Both the position numbers and the translations under genes were made by a program. Shown piece after piece: positions 6,177 to 13,005 of a DNA stretch of 14,945 bases. The stretch spans positions 1-14,945 of the forward strand of contig JAEXZL010000212.1 of assembly GCA_023451395.1 (NCBI GenBank), written 5' to 3'. The DNA comes from Bacillota bacterium. Lineage in GTDB: Bacteria; Bacillota; Clostridia; Clostridiales; Clostridiaceae. Under the pieces are notes generated by a model. The model made no database searches. It saw nothing but the letters and a program-made list of their open reading frames with translations, and was not told the origin of the DNA. Numbering within the stretch: the stretch's first letter is position 1; the number at the start of each line of letters is the position of its first letter.

Positions 6177-7913
6177 TTAAATTTTAGATTGCAAATTATA
6201 TAAATGTGCATAGTCACCATTTAGCTTTAAGAGTTCCTCGTGTGTTCCCTGTTCACCAATCCCATAATCAGTTAACACAACAATCCTCTTAGCATTTCTT
6301 ATTGTTGATAAACGATGAGCTATGACAAAGGTTGTACGATTTTTAGCCAAACTTTCTAAGGAATATTGGACTACATTCTCACTTTCATTGTCCAAAGCAC
6401 TTGTCGCTTCATCAAAAATCAATACTGGGGGGTTTTTCAAGAATACCCTTGCAATACTCAATCTTTGTTTTTGTCCTCCTGATAACTTAGCACCCCGTTG
6501 TCCAATATCAGTATTATACCCCTCTGGTAGTTTCATTATAAATTCATGAGCATTTGCATTTTTTGCTGCTTCAATGATTTCTTCCATACTTGCACTAAGC
6601 TTCCCATAGCTAATATTGTCCAATACAGTTCCAGAAAACAAATAAACGTCCTGCTGCACTACTCCCACATTGCTTCTTAAAGAGCTCAGACGAATGTTCT
6701 TGATATTTATACCATCTAGAAATATTTCCCCTTGACTTACTTCATAAAATCTAGGTATAAGTGAACATAATGTTGTTTTACCAACTCCTGAAGTTCCTAC
6801 AAGTGCAATATATTCTCCTGCTTTCACATCCAAGGATAAATTTTCAAGAACAAAGTCATAATCTTCATGATATCTAAACCCTACATCTTTAAACCTCACA
6901 TTTCCTTTTGCATCTCTTAATTCAACGGCATTAGCTACGTCCTGAATATCAGGCTCAAGCTCCAAAATTTCTATAAATCGTTCAAAGCTAGCAATTCCTT
7001 CTTGAAGCTGCATGGTCATTTGGGTTAATTTTTGTATAGGTTCAATGAGATTTCCAATATAGAGCAAAAATGTAATCAAATCTGGCAAATCTAGAGAAGC
7101 ATTTACAATACTTACGCCACCAAAGACAATCACTGTTACGGTAATAAGCTGTACAAAAGCACTCATTCCATTATAAAGATAAGACTCATTTCTATAGGTA
7201 CTCTTTCTACTCTCAAGAAATCTATTATTCTCGTAAGCAAATTTTTTCTTTTCTACTTCTTCATTAGTAAAGGACTTAACCACCCGTATTCCTGAAAGAT
7301 TATCTTCAACCTGTGCATTAACATCGCCAATACGTTCCTTGTTTTTCTTTAAAGCTATATGCATCTTTTTATTAAAATAAAATGCAAAAACCGCCATGAA
7401 GGGTAAAAAGACAAAAACAGCAATAGTTAATTGCACATTGATATTTATCAATATTACAAAGGCTCCAATAAACTTTACCAAATATATAATGTAATCCTCA
7501 GGCCCATGATGATATAATTCTGACAATGAAAGCAAATCATTGGTTATTCTAGACATTAGCTGCCCAGTTTTTTGACCATCATAAAAACTAAAAGACAATT
7601 TTTGATAATGCTCAAATAACTCACGGCGCATATCCCTTTCCATCATTGCACCCATTGCATGCCCACGGTAGTCATAGTAGTAGTTACAAGCTGTCTGCAT
7701 CACAATAAGTGCAAGCATTATAGTTCCCACCTTATAGATTTCAGTTAATGCGTTCTGGAGATTTCCCTCTAATACAGTTTTTGTAATATATCTTGTAAGT
7801 AATGGAAATACTAGTGAAATTATCGCCACAATAATAGCGCAGATCATCACTCTGAAAAATAAACCCAAATAAGGTTTATAATAAGAAAAAAAATTCTTGA
7901 ATCTAAAATTCAT
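6177..7913 (-). CDS. ABC exporter half-transporter (MsbA/BmrA-like)
   Basis: A 578-residue fusion of a six-helix membrane domain (about 1-320) and an ATPase domain (about 335-578). This is the standard size for homodimeric or heterodimeric exporters of drugs, lipids or peptides. ATPase motifs are intact: Walker A GTSGVGKTT (373-381), Q-loop Q420/Q421, signature LSGGQ (477-481), Walker B VLIFDE (497-502), and H533 in AHRLST. No N-terminal peptidase or signal sequence is present. It seems monocistronic, so a homodimer is most likely. The ATG follows TGGAGG with 8 bases between. That site can be sequestered by a hairpin, and an upstream 18-codon leader frame suggests translational control. The substrate is unknown. 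Confidence 0.9.
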   Translation of the reverse strand: MNFRFKNFFSYYKPYLGLFFRVMICAIIVAIISLVFPLLTRYITKTVLEGNLQNALTEIYKVGTIMLALIVMQTACNYYYDYRGHAMGAMMERDMRRELFEHYQKLSFSFYDGQKTGQLMSRITNDLLSLSELYHHGPEDYIIYLVKFIGAFVILININVQLTIAVFVFLPFMAVFAFYFNKKMHIALKKNKERIGDVNAQVEDNLSGIRVVKSFTNEEVEKKKFAYENNRFLESRKSTYRNESYLYNGMSAFVQLITVTVIVFGGVSIVNASLDLPDLITFLLYIGNLIEPIQKLTQMTMQLQEGIASFERFIEILELEPDIQDVANAVELRDAKGNVRFKDVGFRYHEDYDFVLENLSLDVKAGEYIALVGTSGVGKTTLCSLIPRFYEVSQGEIFLDGINIKNIRLSSLRSNVGVVQQDVYLFSGTVLDNISYGKLSASMEEIIEAAKNANAHEFIMKLPEGYNTDIGQRGAKLSGGQKQRLSIARVFLKNPPVLIFDEATSALDNESENVVQYSLESLAKNRTTFVIAHRLSTIRNAKRIVVLTDYGIGEQGTHEELLKLNGDYAHLYNLQSKI

Positions 7914-7921
7914 ATATTAAT

Positions 7922-7962
7922 CCTCCATTATTTTGGAGGGTTATATTATAGTTGCCCTCCAA
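7922..7962 (-). promoter_or_regulatory. Two mutually exclusive hairpins at the exporter ribosome binding site
   Basis: On the minus strand the ribosome binding site TGGAGG (7927-7922) can pair perfectly with CCTCCA (7939-7934) across a 6-base loop, hiding it. The same CCCTCCAA (7940-7933) can instead pair over 8 bp with TTGGAGGG (7962-7955) across a 14-base loop, leaving the site free. The competing arm lies inside the last codons of a possible leader peptide. No U tract follows, so control would act on translation rather than termination. Confidence 0.6.
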
Positions 7963-7997
7963 GCTTTAATTATTTCTACTTTAAATGCGTTTTTCAT
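7941..7997 (-). CDS. Possible 18-codon leader peptide of the ABC exporter
   Basis: The minus strand reads MKNAFKVEIIKAWRATII and then TAA, starting at an ATG with an AAAGGGTG site 8 bases upstream. The stop codon lies directly next to the CCCTCC arm that can sequester the exporter ribosome binding site. The codons for Ala-Trp-Arg-Ala form the opposing arm. A ribosome on this frame would therefore decide which hairpin forms, as in leader-peptide control of Erm-type genes and, by transcriptional attenuation, of bmrCD in Bacillus. That it is translated is inference; the frame is too short for coding statistics. It resembles no leader peptide I can name. Confidence 0.5.
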   Translation of the reverse strand: MKNAFKVEIIKAWRATII

Positions 7998-8024
7998 TTA
8001 AAACACCCTTTCTGTTTTACTTTT

Positions 8025-8097
8025 ATAATAAGCAGCTTAGACTACGGCATAATAACCATAAAATACCCTAATCAACCTTTGGCATATTATGGTTATT
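8025..8097 (-). promoter_or_regulatory. Candidate exporter promoter with upstream inverted repeat
   Basis: The minus strand has TATTAT (8030-8025), overlapping TATAAA, as a possible -10 before the leader peptide, but no good -35. Where the -35 should be, an 11-bp perfect inverted repeat begins. AATAACCATAA (8051-8061) and TTATGGTTATT (8087-8097) lie 36 bases apart centre to centre. This could be a two-site operator for an activator. No dedicated regulator gene is adjacent. Confidence 0.4.
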
Positions 8098-8171
8098 GTA
8101 ACATATTTTAAAACTTCTGAATACTACAGTCATACATGGTGTGCCTAATCAATCCTTCAGTTTTCTTTCCT

Positions 8172-8264
8172 TTAATTAAAAATAAATTCAAACCAATCAG
8201 CAAAGGTCTTATGGCCACACTCTGGCTTTGTGCAAAAGATCTTGCTACTGCTTTGAATTTTAAT
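8172..8264 (-). pseudogene. Zinc-ribbon fragment, probably from a transposase
   Basis: A 30-codon minus-strand frame between two stops reads KIFCTKPECGHKTFADWFEF in its core. A Cys-x3-Glu-Cys-Gly-His knuckle followed by K-T-F-A resembles the N-terminal zinc ribbon of insertion-sequence transposases (ISL3-like as I recall). There is no start codon, only one knuckle, and no catalytic domain nearby, so it would be a scrap of a lost mobile element. The assignment rests on a short motif only. Confidence 0.35.
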
Positions 8265-8277
8265 TTAATATTTTTCT

Positions 8278-9297
8278 CTATATATCATTCAACAACCTTA
8301 TGCTCGGGTTGTTAAAGTTTGCCCAAGCTATATCACTGTTAATGTATCTAGCCATTCTATAAGCTACCGGCCTAAACCCGCACTTAGGCCAAAAAGTTGA
8401 AGAGGCAAGATTAGTTATTCTCCAATCCGTTATCATACTGCTATATCCTCTTTCATTCATAATCCTACAGCCTTCGTTCATTAGCTTTTTACCAATGCCT
8501 CTTCCCATTTGGGAATTGTAAGTGCCTGCAATAATTAACTCTATTCCATTGTCTGGTGTCATCAAATCTGAAGTAATAGGACTATATGCTTGAAATCCTA
8601 ATTCCTTTGTATCCATTAAGGCAATGAGAACTGTTTCGTCATTTTCCTCTACTAAACTTTCATATCCCGCCTTAATATTCAATACTACTTCAGGTAATGC
8701 TGGCTCAAAGGTTGGTGCAGAATTTTGATAGGATTGTATTATACTAGACATTTTACCGATTATTTCTCTATCCATTTTATTAGCAGCTCTAACCTCTGCA
8801 TCAGAAACATTTTCAAAGGGTTTGTAATCCTCCATATTCATTACCCCGTGAACTTGCTGGATAAAAAAGCTTAATCGTTGGTAGGCATCATAGTATACCT
8901 GATTTCCAAGAGGGATTATATTATAGTGCATAAAGCAGCCTTGCTCTAGCCATTCCACTGAAACCTTGGTATATAGATTCCTTATAAGCTCAGAGGATTG
9001 ATCCATTCTTATTGCTACTCCCTCATAAGGAACCCATATATGCCTACCTCTTAAGTTGTCAACCTTTATCTCTCCGATTATATAACCTACTAGTTCATTA
9101 TTAATAAATGCTCCCATCCCAATGACTTTATTGTTAACGAACAATTTTTCAAGTATATCCCTTATATATTCAGCATTAAGACAACTGTTTTTTAGAAACG
9201 GAAATACTTCAACTTCATAGTTTTGCCTTTGTATTAACAAATCAGCCATGGCGGGTATATTATCAATATTAATAGACTTGAACTCAATTATTTTCAT
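8278..9297 (-). CDS. Tandem GNAT-type N-acetyltransferase
   Basis: A 339-residue protein that appears to hold two GNAT folds. The N-terminal half (about 1-150) has GMGAFINNELVGYIIGEI, a typical strand-4 segment. The C-terminal half (about 190-330) carries the acetyl-CoA pyrophosphate-binding motif GRGIGKKLMNEG followed by a helix and NLASSTFWPKCGFRPV, the usual end of a GNAT domain. Only the C-terminal half shows a clear cofactor motif, so the N-terminal half may be structural or substrate-binding. The acceptor substrate is unknown; small amines, drugs and peptide N-termini are all possible for this family. It starts at an ATG with GAGAGG about 8 bases upstream and appears monocistronic. It ends about 360 bp before the exporter gene in the same direction. 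Confidence 0.8.
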   Translation of the reverse strand: MKIIEFKSINIDNIPAMADLLIQRQNYEVEVFPFLKNSCLNAEYIRDILEKLFVNNKVIGMGAFINNELVGYIIGEIKVDNLRGRHIWVPYEGVAIRMDQSSELIRNLYTKVSVEWLEQGCFMHYNIIPLGNQVYYDAYQRLSFFIQQVHGVMNMEDYKPFENVSDAEVRAANKMDREIIGKMSSIIQSYQNSAPTFEPALPEVVLNIKAGYESLVEENDETVLIALMDTKELGFQAYSPITSDLMTPDNGIELIIAGTYNSQMGRGIGKKLMNEGCRIMNERGYSSMITDWRITNLASSTFWPKCGFRPVAYRMARYINSDIAWANFNNPSIRLLNDI

Positions 9298-9321
9298 TTT
9301 TAATACCTCTCAGAAAGTTAG

Positions 9322-9327
9322 ATTATA
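9322..9327 (-). promoter_or_regulatory. Possible -10 element of the GNAT gene
   Basis: The minus strand reads TATAAT here, 25 bases before the GNAT start codon. No convincing -35 is found 16-18 bases upstream, so this is only a weak promoter call. Confidence 0.3.
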
Positions 9328-9430
9328 TAACATATTTTACCACATTACATCTTCACTAGATATATAAGAAATAATTCATAGTAAATTATATACCTTATCA
9401 AAAGCACTAAAGATATATGCTTATAATTCA

Positions 9431-9668
9431 AAAATCCCCCAAACCTAAGTCTGAGGGAACATAAAAACACTTCAATATTAACTTAAAATCCTTTTAATCC
9501 TTTGGTATTAACCTATCTTTTTACTATCTCAACAACAGTCTCAGCAGTAGGCCGTTTCCAATCGAACTAAGAACTGTTCTCTTGGACGTCCCTTGCATGT
9601 GTAGCACTAAATGCTTCTCTTCGTCCCTATCAGTCCTTGATAAGCAAAGTGACTACCTCAACGTGCGG
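9431..9668 (-). repeat. Dispersed repeat copy B, spanning the rlmCD 3' end
   Basis: This is the counterpart of copy A (2610-2842). It contains the last 13 codons of the intact rlmCD gene and about 200 bp after its stop. The region between the stop codon and the GNAT gene contains nothing else that I recognise. In one frame copies A and B both give a short stretch DWK(Q/R)PTAETVV followed by 5 codons and a stop; copy C has a degenerate version. A 7-bp stem (CTTATCA/TGATAGG) overlapping the rlmCD stop may act in transcript ending. Confidence 0.85.
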
Positions 9669-10985
9669 TGTGTTAGGAAACATATCCTTCAATATAGTCT
9701 TTTCCACCCTATACCCCTGCTCAATAAGATACTTTAGATCAATAACTAAAGTCTTAGGATTGCAGGAAACATATATTATTTCTTTAGCATTAAAATCCAC
9801 TACATATTCTAAAGCTTTTGGATGAACCCCACTTCTAGGTGGATCCAGAATGATTACATCGGGCTTTTTATCTATAGTCTTTATGACCTTTGTCACATCT
9901 CCTGCTATAAAGCGGCAGTTGTCTAGGCCATTGAGCTTTGCATTTTCATTAGCTGCTGCTGCAGCTTCTTCTATGAGCTCTATGCCTATTACTTCCTTGG
10001 CCTTTGGCGCTGTTATCTGTCCTATGGTGCCGGTGCCGCAATAGAGGTCAAAAACTGTTAGATCCTCAGAGGAGCCTAAAAATTCTCTCACTATTGAATA
10101 GAGCTTTTCTGCGCCTCTTGAATTTGTTTGGAAGAAGGAAAAGGGTGATATTTTAAAGCTTAAGCCTAGGAGCTTTTCTGTTATGTAGCCCTTTCCTTGA
10201 AGTATATTTACCTTTTCCGGTACTATTGCATCGGAGAAGGAATCATTTTCTGTATGTATCACTGTGGCTAATGTGCCTTCTAATTCTAAATCATTTAAGA
10301 TTACTCTATATTCATCTAAATCGAAACCTATTTGTGTTGTGGTTACTAGGTTTACCATTATTTCTCCGGTAAAGGATGCTTTTCTTACAACAAGGTTTCT
10401 TAAATAGCCTTCCCTTTTCATTATGTGATAATGAGGAAGACCAACCTTTCTGAAATAAGCTAAGGTTGCCTCTAGGATTTTTCGGAAATCCTCATCTACT
10501 ATGAGGCAATGAGGTACAGAAAGGATGGAAAAGCTCTGCCCCATAACATGCATGCCTAGGTTTAGCTCTCCTCCTTTTTCCAGATCACCAAAGGTAAATT
10601 CCATCTTATTTCTATAGGCCCATTGAGAGGGACTGCCTTCAATACCTAGGTATTCTCCCATGGGTAGCTCTGCCTTTTGAAAGAGTTTTTTCACTTGAAG
10701 CGCCTTAAACTCTAGCTGCTTTTCATAGGGTACCTGCTGGCTTATGCAGCCACCACAAAGGTCATAATGAGGGCATGGTGGATCTACTTCATATTCAGCT
10801 TTTTCAGTAAGTTCCAAATACCTTACCTCTCCAATGCCCTTTTTATACTTTGAAAGCTTTCCTTTTACAATCTCTCCAGGAAAAGCATTTTTTATATGAA
10901 ATTGTTGTCCCTCTATTTCTGCCACTCCTATAGATGGAAACTCCATGTCTGTGATTTTTAACTGGATTTCTGTGCCTTTTTTCAT
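9630..10985 (-). CDS. 23S rRNA (uracil-5-)-methyltransferase, RlmCD/RumA type
   Basis: A 451-residue SAM-dependent RNA methyltransferase. It has an N-terminal TRAM RNA-binding domain (about 1-60). Four cysteines sit in the iron-sulfur cluster positions of the RumA family (C71, C77, C80 in CPHYDLCGGC, and C160). SFFQTNS is at 283-289, the SAM motif DLYCGTGTIG at 313-322, and DPPRSG at 381-386. The catalytic Cys is C408 in VSCNP. Single enzymes of this type in Gram-positives methylate U747 and U1939 (RlmCD); which sites this one uses cannot be read. It ends HVEVVTLLIKD. It starts at an ATG after AAGGAGAAC, 22 bp after the RDD-like gene, with which it is probably cotranscribed. The gene's 3' end is part of a repeated sequence. 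Confidence 0.93.
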   Translation of the reverse strand: MKKGTEIQLKITDMEFPSIGVAEIEGQQFHIKNAFPGEIVKGKLSKYKKGIGEVRYLELTEKAEYEVDPPCPHYDLCGGCISQQVPYEKQLEFKALQVKKLFQKAELPMGEYLGIEGSPSQWAYRNKMEFTFGDLEKGGELNLGMHVMGQSFSILSVPHCLIVDEDFRKILEATLAYFRKVGLPHYHIMKREGYLRNLVVRKASFTGEIMVNLVTTTQIGFDLDEYRVILNDLELEGTLATVIHTENDSFSDAIVPEKVNILQGKGYITEKLLGLSFKISPFSFFQTNSRGAEKLYSIVREFLGSSEDLTVFDLYCGTGTIGQITAPKAKEVIGIELIEEAAAAANENAKLNGLDNCRFIAGDVTKVIKTIDKKPDVIILDPPRSGVHPKALEYVVDFNAKEIIYVSCNPKTLVIDLKYLIEQGYRVEKTILKDMFPNTPHVEVVTLLIKD

Positions 10986-11007
10986 ATGTTCTCCTTTGTT
11001 ATTCCTA

Positions 11008-11433
11008 TTAATCTTCCTTGCCGACTCTTAAAAAGAAGAGCTTTTGTCCTATGGTAGCACCAAGCTTTGTCTTGCTGCATATAGGTACATAAAATATTGA
11101 GATTGTTATAAAGATTATTAAATATACGCTTATTTTATCCGAAATCCTATAGCCTATAAGCGGAAGTATAAGCTCTCCTAAAAATAATATAATAAAAGAT
11201 AATGCAGATATAGCTGTTACATCAGCAAAGTTTGAGATTAAAAGCTCCATGAAGGATATTTTCCCCTTGTTATCCTTATCTTTAAGCTCTTGAGTCTCAG
11301 ATTTTAGAGCATCCTCTTTCTCTTGAGAAGCATCAGCTCCTGCTACATAATCCGATGGATTTTGTTCCATTTCTTCTGTTTTTACCTTATTGATTTCTTC
11401 CTCATTTAAAGGCATTTCTTTTTCTTTATCCAT
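11008..11433 (-). CDS. Short RDD-like membrane protein
   Basis: A 141-residue protein with a charged, acidic N-terminal tail (about 1-60) and two membrane helices (about 72-94 and 100-117). It ends with TIGQKLFFLRV (127-137), the typical closing motif of RDD-family membrane proteins. The family's usual first Arg-Asp signature helix is not clear, and the protein is shorter than most, so it may be a divergent or trimmed member. Function is unknown. It has a GGAGG site before the ATG and is the first gene of a likely two-gene unit with rlmCD; no functional link is evident. Confidence 0.65.
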   Translation of the reverse strand: MDKEKEMPLNEEEINKVKTEEMEQNPSDYVAGADASQEKEDALKSETQELKDKDNKGKISFMELLISNFADVTAISALSFIILFLGELILPLIGYRISDKISVYLIIFITISIFYVPICSKTKLGATIGQKLFFLRVGKED

Positions 11434-11465
11434 TGCTACCTCCTATTTCTCCTCTGCTAATAACT

Positions 11466-11494
11466 ATACTATATTTTATTTATCAAGTAAACAA
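11466..11494 (-). promoter_or_regulatory. Candidate promoter for the RDD-rlmCD unit
   Basis: On the minus strand TTGTTT (11494-11489) and TAGTAT (11471-11466) are 17 bases apart, about 33 bases before the start codon. The -35 abuts the met operon terminator, giving a compact terminator-promoter junction. Confidence 0.4.
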
Positions 11495-11519
11495 GGAGGC
11501 AAATATTCCATTGCCTCCT
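11494..11519 (-). terminator. Terminator of the metNIQ operon
   Basis: Perfect 9-bp arms (AGGAGGCAA and TTGCCTCCT) enclose an 8-base loop, 11 bases after the metQ stop codon. On the minus strand they are followed by TGTTTACTT, a modest U-rich tail. It fits the end of the leftward met operon. Confidence 0.75.
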
Positions 11520-11530
11520 GTAATTTGAGC

Positions 11531-12337
11531 TTAGAAAGCTGGGATTATGCTTCCATCAAACTCTTCTTCTATGAATTTTTTAACTGCTTCTGAGGTTAAG
11601 GCTGCGGATAAATCCTTAATCTTCTGGCTATCCTTATCTGCTGTTCTTACAGCCACAACATTAGCATAAGGTGAATCGCTATCTTCTAGGAAAAGTGCAT
11701 CCTTAAGAGGATTTAGATCTGCTTCTAAAGCATAGTTTGTATTTATTATTGCTCCATCAAGCTCTTCTAATACTCTTGGAAGCTGTGGTGCATCTAGTTC
11801 TGTTATTACAAGGTTCTTTGTATTTTCTGTAATATCAAGCTTTGAAGGTGATTCTACATCTTTAAGCTTTATAAGTCCTGCCTTCTCTAAAAGCTTAAGA
11901 GCTCTTGCACCATTGCTAGCATCGTTAGGTATTGCTATTTCAGCTCCATCCTTTAAATCCTTAAGATCTGTAATAGCCTTTGAATATAAACCTAAGGGTT
12001 CTATATGAACCTTAGCAGTCCAAGTTATATCAAGGTTTTTCTCTTTAGCCATATTCTCTAAGTAAGGTATATGCTGGAAGAAGTTTGCATCCAACTCTCC
12101 ATCAGCTAATGCTGTATTAGGAAGCACATAGTCATCAAAAACTTTAATGTCAACAGTATAGCCTTTAGCTTCAAGCTCTGGGATTGCTGCTTCAATTATT
12201 GCCTTATGGGGGGTAACGCTTGCTCCTATAACTATTTTCTTATCATCCTTAGAATCTCCTCCGGCATTCTTTGAAGAACAGCCGGCAAAGCCTAGGGTTA
12301 ATGCTGCTGCAAGTACTAGTGATAATATTTTTTTCAT
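11531..12337 (-). CDS. Methionine ABC transporter substrate-binding lipoprotein
   Basis: A 268-residue NLPA/MetQ-family protein. The N-terminus is a lipoprotein signal peptide with lipobox LGFAGC and the lipidated Cys at position 20, so the mature protein is anchored on the outer face of the membrane. The mature part carries family segments such as IVIGASVTPHKAIIEAA, FFQHIPYLE and NTNYALEA. It captures methionine and passes it to MetI/MetN. The ATG follows GGAGGG. It is the last gene of metN-metI-metQ, which lies under a SAM riboswitch, strongly supporting methionine rather than another ligand. Confidence 0.93.
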   Translation of the reverse strand: MKKILSLVLAAALTLGFAGCSSKNAGGDSKDDKKIVIGASVTPHKAIIEAAIPELEAKGYTVDIKVFDDYVLPNTALADGELDANFFQHIPYLENMAKEKNLDITWTAKVHIEPLGLYSKAITDLKDLKDGAEIAIPNDASNGARALKLLEKAGLIKLKDVESPSKLDITENTKNLVITELDAPQLPRVLEELDGAIINTNYALEADLNPLKDALFLEDSDSPYANVVAVRTADKDSQKIKDLSAALTSEAVKKFIEEEFDGSIIPAF

Positions 12338-12360
12338 ATAAATCCCTCCTATTTTTTCTG

Positions 12361-13005
12361 CTATTTTGTTAGCTTTTTATATATATAATTGCCTAAGGAC
12401 TGAATCCCCTGGACAAGAACAATCAGTATTATTACAGTATAAACTGTCACTTCAGTTTTAAACCTATAATAGCCATATTTAACTGCTACATCACCAAGTC
12501 CTCCGCCTCCTATGGCTCCTGCCATAGCAGAGTAGCTTACCACGCTTATTACAGTAAGAGTTATTCCTAATATTATAGATGGAAAGGCCTCTTTTATCAT
12601 TACCTTTGTAAGTATTTGAAAATTGCTAGCTCCAAAGGACTTTGCTGCCTCTATAACCCCTGGATTTACCTCTCTTAAAGAGGATTCAATTACTCTAGCA
12701 GCAAAGGGTGCTGCCGCTATTGTAAGAGGTACTATGGCTGCAGTAGTTCCAATGGATTTCCCTACTATGGCTTTGGTTATAGGTACTACCGCTACCATAA
12801 GTATTATGAATGGAAAGGATCTTAGTATGTTGATTATAAAATCTAAAACCCTGTATACTGAACTATTTGGTTTAAGACCATCTGGAGCGGTGTATGTCAA
12901 AATTACAGCAGGTATCATCCCTATAACCACTGCCAATACTGTTGAAACTCCTACCATATATAAGGTTTGAAAAAAGGCTTCAATAATTAAGCTTTTGAAT
13001 TCCAT
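12361..13005 (-). CDS. Methionine ABC transporter permease
   Basis: A 214-residue inner-membrane permease with about five transmembrane helices, the normal size for MetI. It has the coupling-helix region AAKSFGASNFQILTKVMIKEAFPS, broken here by family-typical EAA-loop residues that contact MetN, and the late GGGGLGDVAVKYGYYRF segment common in MetI proteins. Its ATG directly abuts the metN stop codon (TAA-ATG). Its GGAGGTG site lies inside the metN end, so translation is coupled. It forms the membrane channel for methionine together with a MetN dimer. Confidence 0.93.
   Translation of the reverse strand: MEFKSLIIEAFFQTLYMVGVSTVLAVVIGMIPAVILTYTAPDGLKPNSSVYRVLDFIINILRSFPFIILMVAVVPITKAIVGKSIGTTAAIVPLTIAAAPFAARVIESSLREVNPGVIEAAKSFGASNFQILTKVMIKEAFPSIILGITLTVISVVSYSAMAGAIGGGGLGDVAVKYGYYRFKTEVTVYTVIILIVLVQGIQSLGNYIYKKLTK

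Larger units (their letters stand above)
7998..8277. other. Intergenic region between exporter and GNAT genes
   Basis: Besides the leader ribosome binding site, candidate promoter, inverted repeat and transposase-like fragment listed separately, I see no gene here. No clear intrinsic terminator follows the GNAT gene, so read-through from that gene towards the exporter leader is possible. Confidence 0.5.

Noticed and set aside
7976..7999. TTTAAATG/CATTTAAA stem as an additional control hairpin over the leader start
   Set aside because: Eight A/T-rich pairs with a 7-base loop would be weak; it could hide the leader start codon but is not strong enough to claim.
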